From contig JBOEFW010000056.1 of assembly GCA_050633105.1 (NCBI GenBank), forward strand, positions 34,788 to 98,787: a stretch of 64,000 nt of DNA, written 5' to 3'. Both the position numbers and the translations under genes were made by a program. Below the pieces are notes generated by a model that had not been told where the DNA came from, made no database searches, and was given only the letters and a program-made list of their open reading frames with translations. Positions 21,351 to 30,116 of the stretch are shown here, in pieces (the first letter of the stretch is position 1; the number at the start of each line of letters is the position of its first letter). The stretch comes from Aureispira sp050633105. GTDB lineage: Bacteria > Bacteroidota > Bacteroidia > Chitinophagales > Saprospiraceae.

Positions 21351-21675
21351 AAGTATTGGTTTCTTTCTCTATAAAGGAGGTTTCGGGTAATAAAAGTGCC
21401 TTATTTTCTAATGGATAATAATGGGCAGCTTAGCTAATATACAACCTTTTAACGAAAGATAGGAGCTTTTATGTTATCTGGACGGGGTAGAATGTGGTAA
21501 AAAAGACAAGAAGAGGAAGGGTTGAATTTAATTTAGAATTACTTTTTTATTGTTATAATGAAATGACTAGTGGTTAAATAAGGTGTTGTTTTATTTTTTG
21601 GTAAAAAATAAGGTCTGTTAATACATGTTGTGTATTAACAGACCTTAGTAGGGGGCGTAATAAGATAGACAGCAC
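21351..21675. other. Intergenic region
   Basis: This region holds the helicase terminator (21609-21647) and presumably the promoter of the giant gene. No ORF with coding character is visible. Confidence 0.5.
21609..21647 (-). terminator. Rho-independent terminator of the helicase gene
   Basis: A perfect 17-bp stem (21609-21625 with 21631-21647) has a 5-nt loop. On the minus strand it is followed by TTTTTT, and it lies 28 bp past the helicase stop. Confidence 0.9.
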
Positions 21676-22998
21676 TTAGCGCGCCAATTCCACCACTACT
21701 TGTTGTTTTTTGATTCTTTTTTTATGCAGGTTGCGAATGACTTGTTCTACTCGATTACTTCGAACGGCCGCATAAGAGCGATATTCTTTGACCACAACCA
21801 AGCCCAATTCGTCTTTGTTAAGACCACCTTTCTTGAAAAGCGCCCCAACAAGGTCAAATTTGTTGATTTTATTTTTTTTGCCAGCACTGATGTAGAGTGT
21901 TTCCCAAGTAGGAGGAGGGAGAGGAGCAATTTCTGTCGGTAGTTCAATATACTCTAGACGCTCATCTAAATACTCCCGCCAAGGTTTGTCCTCTTCTAAT
22001 AACACATAAGCGGTACCTGTTGCTTCCATACGAGCCGTACGACCATTCCTGTGAATGAATTCTGGTTCAGAGTGTGGTAATTGGTAATGAATGATGTGTT
22101 TGATGCTTGGAATATCTAAACCACGGGCGGCTAAATCAGTGGTCACTAAAATATTATGACTGCCATTCCTAAATCGAATAAGGGCTAATTCTCTATCTTT
22201 TTGTTCTAAATCACCATGAAAAGTACCGTGGGTAATGTTCAATTGGTCTAGCCAATCGCTCACTTGACTTATAATTGCTTTTTGGTTGCAAAAAATTAAG
22301 GTTGCTTCTCGGCCAACCCATTGTACTAACCGTAAGAAATCTTCTTTTCGTTGTTTGCCTTTGGTAAGAATGGCTTTAATTCCTAGTCCTTCATCAACAG
22401 GGCGCTTGGTTGAAAAGTCTAAATGAATAGGATCTTGAAGGACCAAAAATTCTGGGAGAGCAACAGCATTGGTGGCAGAGGTCAAAAAATGTTGTTTAAC
22501 CTGTGGTAATGCTTCTACAATAGCTGCCATATCTTTTTCAAAACCCAATTCTAAGGATTTATCAAACTCATCCAAGACCAAATGACTAATGCTTTCTGTA
22601 GTAATGCTTCCTCTTCTCAAGTGGTCAGCAATACGTCCAGGTGTTCCTACTAAAACAGTAGGTGGTGTTTGCAGGTTTTTGAGTTCAATGGCAATCGGAT
22701 GACCACCATAACAGCAGTTGATTTTATGGCCTGTTTGCAAACTTCTAAATACTTGATCGATCTGCAACGCCAATTCTCTGGATGGAGCTAGAATTAAGAC
22801 TTGTGTTGCAGGGGTGGAGGTATCTTGTAATTGTTCGAGTACCCCTAAAAGAAAGGCCAGTGTTTTTCCTGAACCTGTTGGAGAGTGCAGCAATACATCT
22901 TTTTGCAAGATAGCGGTTTCCATAAAGGAAAGCTGCATTGGATTGAGCTTGTCTATGCCTAAGCGTTGCAAGTAAGAAGTTAGTGGTAAATTGCTCAT
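21676..22998 (-). CDS. DEAD-box ATP-dependent RNA helicase, DbpA-like
   Basis: The 440-residue protein has an N-terminal RecA-like domain with Walker A PTGSGKT (40-46), motif Ia PSRELALQ, motif Ib GTPGR, motif II as DEFD (143-146) instead of DEAD, and motif III SAT (174-176). The second RecA domain has TDLAARGLDIP and HRNGRTAR. The last ~75 residues (LYISAGKKNKINKFD to VVVELAR) match the DbpA RNA-binding domain, which in E. coli directs the helicase to 23S rRNA. The likely role is 50S subunit assembly in the cytoplasm. It is a single gene between its terminator and the TraB/GumN gene. Phe in motif II is unusual. Confidence 0.9.
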   Translation of the reverse strand: MSNLPLTSYLQRLGIDKLNPMQLSFMETAILQKDVLLHSPTGSGKTLAFLLGVLEQLQDTSTPATQVLILAPSRELALQIDQVFRSLQTGHKINCCYGGHPIAIELKNLQTPPTVLVGTPGRIADHLRRGSITTESISHLVLDEFDKSLELGFEKDMAAIVEALPQVKQHFLTSATNAVALPEFLVLQDPIHLDFSTKRPVDEGLGIKAILTKGKQRKEDFLRLVQWVGREATLIFCNQKAIISQVSDWLDQLNITHGTFHGDLEQKDRELALIRFRNGSHNILVTTDLAARGLDIPSIKHIIHYQLPHSEPEFIHRNGRTARMEATGTAYVLLEEDKPWREYLDERLEYIELPTEIAPLPPPTWETLYISAGKKNKINKFDLVGALFKKGGLNKDELGLVVVKEYRSYAAVRSNRVEQVIRNLHKKRIKKQQVVVELAR

Positions 22999-23081
22999 AA
23001 TAGAATGGTATAAAATTGATTACTCTATGCTACAATGAATAATTAATTCGCAAGAGTAGTTGATGGTTGTCGTATAAAAAA

Positions 23082-23885
23082 TTAAAGATGGTAAGGCAAG
23101 GGACGTAAGCGGTACCCTTTCTTTTTGAGAAGGCGCAATACTCCTTTTTGCCCAGCTAAGTGCCCTGCTCCAATTGCTGCAAAAAGCGTTTGTTCTTGGG
23201 TGTAAGCTTCAAATCGATCTGCCATTTTTTGATTGCGTTCATACAATAAAACCCGACGCATACTGCCAATAGAACGTTTACTTTGTTGGTATAAGCCGTT
23301 CATATCTCCTTTGAAATAAGCGGCGGTTGTTTTTTGTAAGGTGCGTTTATAACGTTTAAAATTAGTGGCGACTTGCTTTAACGCACGGTATTGTTCGGCT
23401 AAGTTAAAATGCTGAAAAACATCCAATTGTTCCTGAAATGTTTCTAAGCCTAGTATTTTTTTGCCTGCTTGTAGAGCTAGATCGTACAATAACTTGTCTA
23501 AAGCTACATTCTGCTCGGTACTTAATTGAGCTTCTGCCAATAAATTAAGTAAGAGCATAGGAGAGCGCTGGTCAAAAACTTCCAATGGTTGATGAGTCTC
23601 CTTCGCGACTACTTTTGCTAATTTTTTATAAATACTAGGAGACAATGCGGTATGTAACCCTACACCTTCAGGAAGCTGAGAAGCTTGTTCTAATTGACTG
23701 AAATTGGCTTCTTGAAAGTCAAACTCGGCAGCAAAGGCATCGCATTGATGAAGATAAGTTGTCAACTTATCAATAGAAGAAAAAACACGCTCGTCTCTGA
23801 CATGCATGGTGCCAAAAAGATAAGAGGGCGCAGAATGTTGGGGGAGCTGTAACTCCCAAAGCAAGCTGTTACTAGAGGTACTCAT
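23082..23885 (-). CDS. TraB/GumN family protein
   Basis: The 267-residue protein has the two family signatures: GTMH (25-28) after a strand ending SYLFGTMHV, and the C-terminal GAGHLAGQKGVLRLLKKKGY. TraB/GumN proteins share a Tiki-like putative metalloprotease fold with conserved His and Glu. Their bacterial role is largely unknown, and many are annotated as pheromone-shutdown or polysaccharide proteins. No signal peptide is seen, unlike many relatives. The start codon shares one base with the stop of the upstream membrane-protein gene, which suggests translational coupling. Confidence 0.85.
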   Translation of the reverse strand: MSTSSNSLLWELQLPQHSAPSYLFGTMHVRDERVFSSIDKLTTYLHQCDAFAAEFDFQEANFSQLEQASQLPEGVGLHTALSPSIYKKLAKVVAKETHQPLEVFDQRSPMLLLNLLAEAQLSTEQNVALDKLLYDLALQAGKKILGLETFQEQLDVFQHFNLAEQYRALKQVATNFKRYKRTLQKTTAAYFKGDMNGLYQQSKRSIGSMRRVLLYERNQKMADRFEAYTQEQTLFAAIGAGHLAGQKGVLRLLKKKGYRLRPLPYHL

Positions 23886-24331
23886 TAAGATGGAGAACTG
23901 GGGACAATCGTTAAAATAGTTTTAGAATTAGGGGTATAGGTAATGGTCACTTCATGAGGAGGTTCTATACTGTGGTATAAAGATTTAGTGATCTCAAAAT
24001 CTTCCTCCTCCGTATAACAATAATAATAGGGTTGCAAACGATTGATTTTACTAATATCCTTGGCATAAATAACAGTCGTGAGGACCAGTTTTTGTTTTTC
24101 TTGCAAATCCAAACGAAGTAATTTGGCGCGTTGAAAATAACGCCAAGGGTAATACCAAAGGCCAATAGACAAAATAAGGGCAATCACTAAAGCTCCTGGT
24201 CGCCGCAAAGCAAAGTAGAAAAACCAACTTAAGAGTATCAAAATAATAGCCATAGTGAGGTAGTAACGCTGTTGTTGTTCACAGTGTAATAGTATCTTAC
24301 TAAGATATTCTTGTTCTGTATTGTCAATCAT
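23885..24331 (-). CDS. Small membrane protein, unknown
   Basis: The 148-residue protein has two adjacent hydrophobic segments (about residues 22-42 and 47-65; LTMAIILILLSWFFYFAL and ALVIALILSIGLWYY) and a hydrophilic C-terminus (LQEKQKLVLTTVIYAKDI...). It overlaps the TraB/GumN start by one base, so the two are one transcription unit. I do not recognise a family. Confidence 0.6.
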   Translation of the reverse strand: MIDNTEQEYLSKILLHCEQQQRYYLTMAIILILLSWFFYFALRRPGALVIALILSIGLWYYPWRYFQRAKLLRLDLQEKQKLVLTTVIYAKDISKINRLQPYYYCYTEEEDFEITKSLYHSIEPPHEVTITYTPNSKTILTIVPSSPS

Positions 24332-24536
24332 TTGTCACAAAAACTGTTGATCTCTTCAACTAATAAACAATGCAATTGGAATGCTGTTTTTTAAACGTAT
24401 CCAGAGGTATAGTACTCCTTTTCCCTTAAAGTACTGGCAAGATACGCTGTCCTTGGCATCTTTGTCTTATTTGAGGGATAAAAAGTGAAAGAAAACTGTT
24501 ATTGTTTGAAAGATTAGAAATAGTTGCTCCACTTTA

Positions 24537-24635
24537 GAGCATGTTTAAATTTGTTATNNNNNNNNNNNNNNNNNNNNNNNNNNNNNNNNNNNNNNNNNNN
24601 NNNNNNNNNNNNNNNNNNNAATTTTAAACAAACTC
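24537..24635. mobile_element. Probable insertion sequence collapsed into an N-gap
   Basis: The 62-N gap (24558-24619) is bordered by GAGCATGTTTAAATTT on the left (24537-24552) and, on the right (24620-24635), the reverse complement of GAGTTTGTTTAAAATT. These match at 13 of 16 positions as terminal inverted repeats. Both are flanked outside by TTA (24534-24536 and 24636-24638), as a 3-bp target duplication would be. Short T-A type duplications of this kind are known from IS5-family groups. The transposase is not in the sequence, so the element is inferred from its ends only. Confidence 0.6.
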
Positions 24636-24799
24636 TTAGAAGAAGTATACTTCGATTATCTTTTGAAAGAAATACTTCTAGGGCATTTGTTTATGAAAAT
24701 GCTGCTTGGAACGACCAATAACTTCGCTGAAAAATATTACTACTTGGACTAGTGCTTTGTTGCTTTAGTTTTTTGTGAATAAGTCGCTTAGCGGCTGTG

Positions 24800-24813
24800 A
24801 ATCTATATAGATT
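24800..24813. promoter_or_regulatory. Palindrome upstream of TetR gene, candidate operator
   Basis: AATCTATATAGATT is a perfect 14-bp palindrome 34 bp before the TetR-family start. TetR regulators commonly repress themselves by binding such symmetrical sites. The assignment is positional only. Confidence 0.35.
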
Positions 24814-24847
24814 TTAATACTACATAATAAGGAAAGAAGGAGATTAG

Positions 24848-25441
24848 ATGGGACGAAAAAGTAAAGCGGAGGTCCGTAAGAAGGAGATCTTAGACAATTT
24901 TCATGTGATTTTAAAAGAAGAAGGATTTGAAAATGCTTCTATCGCAAAGGTTGCTAAACGTATGGAAGTGAATCCTAGTTTGTTGATTCATTATTATGGA
25001 ACCAAAGAAAAAATGGTTGTGTCTTTTGTAGACAACTTATTGGAGCAACACGAAAATAACTTCAGAACTGAAATTTTGGCAACAGAACAATCCAAGGCAA
25101 CATTGGAAGAAGTGTTAGCAGCTCTCTTTGGGGAAGCGTGGTTGAATTATGCTGATCCTACTGTTTTTTACGCATTTTATTACCTATCGGCTAGAAATGA
25201 AGCGATTAAAAGTCGTTTTCAGCAAATGTACGGCACTTTTAGAACACTATTGCTTCCGTTGATTCGTACTTGGATGGAGGCTAAGAGAATTAAAGAAGAC
25301 GACCCTGAAATGGTAGCTGATTATATTCTTATGATGAATGAGGGGCTTCTGTATTATGATAAATTAATGCGTGACCCGCAAGGGTTCAAGCGTCGAGTTT
25401 GTTACCTCAAGGAAGCGATTATCAAAACACTTACGACCTAG
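24848..25441 (+). CDS. TetR/AcrR family transcriptional regulator
   Basis: The 197-residue protein has an N-terminal helix-turn-helix of TetR type (about residues 8-55: VRKKEILDNF, FENASIAKVAKRMEVNPSLLIHYYGTKE) and a helical ligand-binding C-terminus. An AAGGAG sequence precedes the start, which supports this ATG. It is convergent with the alkane monooxygenase gene. Control of that gene is possible but not shown. The ligand is unknown. Confidence 0.9.
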   Translation: MGRKSKAEVRKKEILDNFHVILKEEGFENASIAKVAKRMEVNPSLLIHYYGTKEKMVVSFVDNLLEQHENNFRTEILATEQSKATLEEVLAALFGEAWLNYADPTVFYAFYYLSARNEAIKSRFQQMYGTFRTLLLPLIRTWMEAKRIKEDDPEMVADYILMMNEGLLYYDKLMRDPQGFKRRVCYLKEAIIKTLTT

Positions 25442-25544
25442 TTGATTATTTGCCTACAAGGCTATCTGTATTCTTTTTTTTAATTTAAAAAGAACAACTT
25501 TTAAGTACAATATTTAGAAGCTGCTCTTGTTTTTGAGAGGAAGA

Positions 25545-26654
25545 TTAGGTGGCAAGACGTTGCTCTAGTTCTTGATTAAAATGCTCTACTTTTGGATTCA
25601 TCCAATGAAACCATAAAGGAGGGAGCAATGCAATCAACATAGACGTAGGGTATCCCCAAGGCAGCAAAGGCGCTTGGTCGAAATGGCGCAATACTTGGTA
25701 TTTGCGACTCGCTTTATAATGGTGGTCAGAATGACGCGTCAATTCATACAACAAGATGCGTCCAATGTCATGATTACAGTTCCAAGAGTGCCAAGGTTGT
25801 ACGGATTCATAGCGTCCTGAGGCTAACTGACGACGCTGTAAACCATAATGTTCAATATAGTTGACGGTTTCAAGCATTAAGAAACCAATGACAGCGACTA
25901 AAATAGCATAAGGAAGTATTGCCCAACTAAAAGTAACAACAACTGCTCCTAAATAAGCTAATTGTACCAATTGTAAGTGCAGCATTTTGTTGTGCCAAGA
26001 CCAAGGACTTTGCTCTTTTTGACGAAGGCGTCTAGCTTCTATTTTCCAAGCAGATAAATAACTAAACACAACAGAACGAACCCAAAAAGCATATACACTT
26101 TCATTGTAACGAGAGGATGCAGGGTCCTTAGGAGTCGCAATATTGACATGGTGGCCGTGGTTGTGCTCCATGGTGAAATGTAAATACAAATTGGGAAGCA
26201 ATAGAGCTTGTGCCATGAAGCGCGGAAACCATGTTTGTCGATGCCCTAATTCATGGGCGACATTAATGCCAATTCCGCCAAAACAAATACCTGTCGTCAA
26301 GGTCAATCCGATGATCTCATACCTTGCTAAGGAAGCTGTTGATAAGGCATGAAAATAGCCTCCTGCTATTCCTAATAATAGGGGGACATTTAAGTATAAT
26401 AGGAAGTCAAAGAGCTGTTTACCATTTTGTTGTGCTTCTTCAGTTGCTTCTAAGTTTTTGGTAGTTCCTATAAAAAAGACTTCTAAAAAAGGTACCAAAA
26501 TAAAGGCAATCAGAATGCCATTAAACGACCAAATACCTTGCATATACAAGGCATGCGCGGCTCCCAACGGAAGGACATAGGCCCCTAAATATTTTAAATC
26601 TCTCCACATAGCAAATAGACGTTTTGAAGGTTCGATTAGGTGGTGAAATAGCAC
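25545..26654 (-). CDS. alkB: AlkB-type alkane 1-monooxygenase
   Basis: The 369-residue integral membrane di-iron hydroxylase shows the three histidine boxes of alkane hydroxylases: HELGHRQ (~134), EHNHGHHVNIATPKDPAS (~163) and RHSDHHYKASRKYQ (~306). The family signature NYIEHYGLQR is also present. The enzyme inserts oxygen at the terminal carbon of medium-chain alkanes or related chains, with electrons from rubredoxin. No rubredoxin domain or gene is adjacent. Several membrane spans are visible. It is the last gene of a minus-strand series with 33-bp gaps after the PLP enzyme and a small secreted protein. Other fatty substrates are possible. Confidence 0.9.
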   Translation of the reverse strand: MLFHHLIEPSKRLFAMWRDLKYLGAYVLPLGAAHALYMQGIWSFNGILIAFILVPFLEVFFIGTTKNLEATEEAQQNGKQLFDFLLYLNVPLLLGIAGGYFHALSTASLARYEIIGLTLTTGICFGGIGINVAHELGHRQTWFPRFMAQALLLPNLYLHFTMEHNHGHHVNIATPKDPASSRYNESVYAFWVRSVVFSYLSAWKIEARRLRQKEQSPWSWHNKMLHLQLVQLAYLGAVVVTFSWAILPYAILVAVIGFLMLETVNYIEHYGLQRRQLASGRYESVQPWHSWNCNHDIGRILLYELTRHSDHHYKASRKYQVLRHFDQAPLLPWGYPTSMLIALLPPLWFHWMNPKVEHFNQELEQRLAT

Positions 26655-26687
26655 TTTATAACAACATCAATTTATTATAGTTAAAAA

Positions 26688-27320
26688 CTAATATAAGCTA
26701 TTTATAGGACGATTGCAAGTGTGAATTTGTGGTAAAATTAGAAATCGCTGCCTGTATAATTGATTCTTAAGGACTTTGCAGTGTACTTCAATAAGCGATT
26801 TTGAAACTACCAATTGTTCAACAACAAAGTCAAATAGAGGTGTTGTTTGTTCTGTTCTTAGGTATAAGAGCGCCATGCCTGCCCATTGGAGTAGGCTTTT
26901 ATCTGTTTCTGTTTGAAGTCTATCCAATAGTTGGGTTTCAAAGGATAGATCTCCACTGGAAGCAATGACTAAATAAGCTAATAATAATCTATGGTTCTTA
27001 TTAGAAGAGTGGAACAAGGTTACTATGTTGTCTTGATACAAGGGCGTTTGTCGAAAAACGTTTAAGGGGTAATGTTCTTCTGTTTTTTTTGTAAGCGTAT
27101 TGAGAAATTGTGTGGTATTGTTATGAGGAGATAGAAGCGGCGTATATTCTTTGAATAATTGGTTTAATGCTTCCTCTGAAAAATTTTCTTGTAAGGCTTG
27201 CTCAAAAGCACCTCCAAATTCTTCTACATTGTTAGAACCCCAATCACCTTGAATACTCTGCGAAAAACAGGGAAGGGCTATTGTTATTGTGAATGATAGT
27301 AAAAATGATTTAAAGAACAT
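26688..27320 (-). CDS. Small secreted protein, unknown
   Basis: The 210-residue protein has a signal peptide (MFFKSFLLSFTITIALPCFS). The mature part is mostly helical, with segments such as HRLLLAYLVIASSGDLSFE that suggest HEAT-like alpha repeats. It is separated by 33 bp from the genes on each side and is probably co-transcribed with the PLP enzyme and alkB. I do not recognise a family. Confidence 0.6.
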   Translation of the reverse strand: MFFKSFLLSFTITIALPCFSQSIQGDWGSNNVEEFGGAFEQALQENFSEEALNQLFKEYTPLLSPHNNTTQFLNTLTKKTEEHYPLNVFRQTPLYQDNIVTLFHSSNKNHRLLLAYLVIASSGDLSFETQLLDRLQTETDKSLLQWAGMALLYLRTEQTTPLFDFVVEQLVVSKSLIEVHCKVLKNQLYRQRFLILPQIHTCNRPINSLY

Positions 27321-27353
27321 GATTAAAACAGTTAGGTTATAAAGGAATATTGG

Positions 27354-28520
27354 CTATAACTTCTCTAGTGCCTTTTTTAAATGTTCAATTAAATACTCTG
27401 GTTCCTCTAAACCAATGTAATAACGCACAAAAGTGAAGGGTAAAGGAGGTGGTTCTTTGCCCTCTATGTTGTAAAAAGTACAAGTAGGAATTTGTAAGGC
27501 TTCATGACCACCCCAAGAAACAGCCATTTGAAAAATAGAACTCAAAGAATCGCAGAAGGATTCCATTTGTTGGATGGAGTCACTGTTAAAGTTTACAGAA
27601 AATAAGCCGCCAGCACCGCGCATTTGTGCTTGGGCTAACTCATATTGAGGGAAATCCTCGTCCAAGGGATAAAGGACATAATCCACTTTAGGGTGTTGTT
27701 TTAGAAAGGCAAGCACTTGTTGGGTAGTGCTAGAAATTTGGCGCAAGCGAATGGGTAAGGTTCTTAAACTACGCAAGACCAGCCAAGCATCATGGGGAGA
27801 AAGGCAAGCGCCTAACGTCATGTATTCGGCATGGAACAAGGGTTGAATGAGTTGTTTGGCACCACAAACTACTCCAAAAACGACATCGCTGTGTCCTCCT
27901 AGGTATTTAGTGCCAGAATGGATCACCAAGTCAATACCATAATCAATAGGATTCTGATAAAAAGGACTGCAATAACTATTATCAATAATACTGACCAGTT
28001 GGTGTTGTTGGGCCAACTGTGCACAGGCTTTTAAATCTTGTACCTCAAAGGTCAAAGAGTTGGGGCTTTCTAACATCAACACTTTGGTATTGGGTTGAAT
28101 AGCTTGTGCTACTTCTTCCAAGTCACGGCCATCAACAAAGGTGACTGTCACTTGAAAGCGCGCCAAATAATCTTTCAAGAGCACATAGGTCCAATTGTAA
28201 GGTTTTTGGACACAAACAACATGGTCGCCTGTGGCGACTTGTCCCATAATGGCAGCGGCAATAGCGGCAGAGCCACTAGAGAACAACAGCGCATCTTCAC
28301 TGCCTTCTAAGGCCGCTATTTTTTTGCGAACAATTTCTACTGTTGGATTATTGCCTCGGGTATACAAATGCGCTGCTTGCTCATTTTGGAAGGCTGCCCT
28401 AAACGAAGCGACAGAGCTAAATCCAAAATTAGAGGATTGTACAATGGGAGGAACAATGGGCTTGGAGCCTAATGGGGTATCTTCTCCTAAATGTAGGAGT
28501 ATTTCTGTCCAGTCTTTCAT
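27354..28520 (-). CDS. Cys/Met metabolism PLP-dependent trans-sulfuration-type enzyme
   Basis: The 388-residue fold-type I PLP enzyme is of the cystathionine gamma-synthase / beta-lyase family. Visible are LFSSGSAAIAAAIMGQVATG (cofactor-phosphate region), DNSYCSPFYQNP and the Schiff-base lysine, Lys205, in HSGTKYLGGHSD. These enzymes add or remove sulfur-containing side chains (cystathionine, O-acyl-homoserine, methionine). The exact reaction cannot be set from sequence by eye. The protein is probably cytoplasmic and heads a unit with the small secreted protein and alkB. Confidence 0.88.
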   Translation of the reverse strand: MKDWTEILLHLGEDTPLGSKPIVPPIVQSSNFGFSSVASFRAAFQNEQAAHLYTRGNNPTVEIVRKKIAALEGSEDALLFSSGSAAIAAAIMGQVATGDHVVCVQKPYNWTYVLLKDYLARFQVTVTFVDGRDLEEVAQAIQPNTKVLMLESPNSLTFEVQDLKACAQLAQQHQLVSIIDNSYCSPFYQNPIDYGIDLVIHSGTKYLGGHSDVVFGVVCGAKQLIQPLFHAEYMTLGACLSPHDAWLVLRSLRTLPIRLRQISSTTQQVLAFLKQHPKVDYVLYPLDEDFPQYELAQAQMRGAGGLFSVNFNSDSIQQMESFCDSLSSIFQMAVSWGGHEALQIPTCTFYNIEGKEPPPLPFTFVRYYIGLEEPEYLIEHLKKALEKL

Positions 28521-28596
28521 AGTTGTTATTTGGAGGAAGGAATCTTGATAAGTATTCCAGAAGTGCTTTCTTTGTTTTTCTTAAAAAATTACTTGG

Positions 28597-29157
28597 TTAA
28601 GGTAATAAATAAAACCTCCAACCCTTCCAATATGCTTGATAATGGGTTGAAAAATCTTTGAATGCACTACTGTTTGCTAAATTATTATTATCAGCAAAGC
28701 GATTATAAGTAGCTCTATTGGAGTAGGAGTTGCGTTCCAGCGTTTGGAGATGAATGACTAGATATTGGCCGTCTTCTTGCAGAATTGATAATTGATGCTC
28801 TTGTACCGCAAATTTTTCTACTCGAATCATTGGTTGTTCCCTATTTTCGTTGAGATGAAAATAGGTCCATTGTCCATCAATGTTATTCATGGCTTGTCCA
28901 TAGCCAATTGGAACTCTAGCTGAGTCCCCCATTCCGTGATTTCCCCAATAAGAGAAAGAAAAGAAGAACAATACTATAAACAAACTGACTCGAAGTATCC
29001 ATACCATTGCATCTTTTTGGTCTATTAGTTTTTGTAAGAAGGTCCATTTTTCTAGAACATTGATACAAGAAATGGCTAGGGTGACTATACCTGTATAGGC
29101 TATAGAAAGGATGCTTATTTTAATAAGCATAAAAACAAGATGGAATAAAGCAAACAT
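28597..29157 (-). CDS. Membrane protein, unknown
   Basis: The 186-residue protein has two N-terminal hydrophobic segments (about residues 8-32 and 50-68) and a soluble C-terminal part with aromatic residues (FHLNENREQPMIRVEKFAV...). The C-terminus may lie outside the cytoplasm. No family is recognised. Confidence 0.6.
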   Translation of the reverse strand: MFALFHLVFMLIKISILSIAYTGIVTLAISCINVLEKWTFLQKLIDQKDAMVWILRVSLFIVLFFFSFSYWGNHGMGDSARVPIGYGQAMNNIDGQWTYFHLNENREQPMIRVEKFAVQEHQLSILQEDGQYLVIHLQTLERNSYSNRATYNRFADNNNLANSSAFKDFSTHYQAYWKGWRFYLLP

Positions 29158-29322
29158 AGCATGGAGTTTAGTATAGAAACAGTTTACCCTCTACAGGACT
29201 ACTTTGTGGTAGAAAAGGTTATTATTGTTTTTTCATATGGCTAATAAGAATCGCACATCTGTTCCAATAGATAAACCTAATCACAGAAGCTTGAATGTAT
29301 TTCGCAGAAATAAAAAAAGGAG

Positions 29323-29339
29323 AAAGCGCATAGCGCTTT
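29323..29339 (-). terminator. Short hairpin after the lipoprotein gene
   Basis: AAAGCGC and GCGCTTT form a 7-bp stem with a 3-nt loop, 14 bp past the stop. On the minus strand it is followed after four bases by a T7 run. It is weak but plausibly a terminator. Confidence 0.5.
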
Positions 29340-29352
29340 TTTGAAGAAGAAT

Positions 29353-30093
29353 TTACAAAGAATCTATAGCGACTAGTTGTAAAAAAGTAGGAGCCTGTTT
29401 ATCAAAATAGGCTTCAAACAACAAAGCGTGCTCTCCAAGAGTGGTGCTTATTTTACGAAGGAATACCGCATATTCTTCTTGCTCTAGCCTTTTATCTTTA
29501 TAAAGTACGATGGTAGACGGTTGACCTTCTTGTATAGGTACAGCAGATAGCCATGTTTCTACCATCAAAGAATCACAAAAAAAATCGCTAATGCGCAAGC
29601 AACAATCTTCTGAAAAGTAAGAATGGAAACGATAGGAGTTGGTATCTCTTTGTGGACCAATATACAGTGCATAATCTTCTTGAGAAATAGTGGTAGTGGT
29701 CGCGTTTTTAGGGAGTGTCTCTAATTGAATGTCCAAGTTTGTATTATACAACAAGGCTTCTGATGTTACATGATCGCATCTATAGAGCAAAATGGTCGAA
29801 TCTAAGTAAAACGTATCTTGAAGAAATTGATACGGATAATGTTCTTCTACACAAGGATTAGGAAGATTCAAGGTAGAATCAGTCCATTGTAGGGACACCG
29901 ATAACTTTTTTTGAACGCCCCAATAATTAGGAATGGAAATGCTGTCGTCTTTGATCCAGACTATGTTTTTGATGTCTTTCCTTGAGTCAAACAATTCCCA
30001 GATGCCATTAATATTGCTTGTATCTGGCGTTGGTTGGCAAGCCGTAATTATCCAACAAGAAAGATAAGCGAGCAATAATAGAGTTTTAGGCAT
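29353..30093 (-). CDS. Lipoprotein, unknown
   Basis: The 246-residue protein has a signal peptide and lipobox (IITAC, Cys19), so it is probably membrane-anchored by lipid. NGIWELFDSRKD resembles the start of small lipocalin-like beta barrels common in Bacteroidota, but the similarity is weak. It lies 23 bp after the GldM-like gene and is probably in one unit with it. Confidence 0.65.
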   Translation of the reverse strand: MPKTLLLLAYLSCWIITACQPTPDTSNINGIWELFDSRKDIKNIVWIKDDSISIPNYWGVQKKLSVSLQWTDSTLNLPNPCVEEHYPYQFLQDTFYLDSTILLYRCDHVTSEALLYNTNLDIQLETLPKNATTTTISQEDYALYIGPQRDTNSYRFHSYFSEDCCLRISDFFCDSLMVETWLSAVPIQEGQPSTIVLYKDKRLEQEEYAVFLRKISTTLGEHALLFEAYFDKQAPTFLQLVAIDSL

Positions 30094-30116
30094 GGCATAA
30101 TGTATAAATAAGCGTT

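Larger units (their letters stand above)
24332..24847. other. Intergenic region with assembly gap
   Basis: This region contains the N run at 24558-24619, the probable insertion-sequence ends around it, and a palindrome in front of the TetR gene. No intact gene is visible. Confidence 0.5.
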
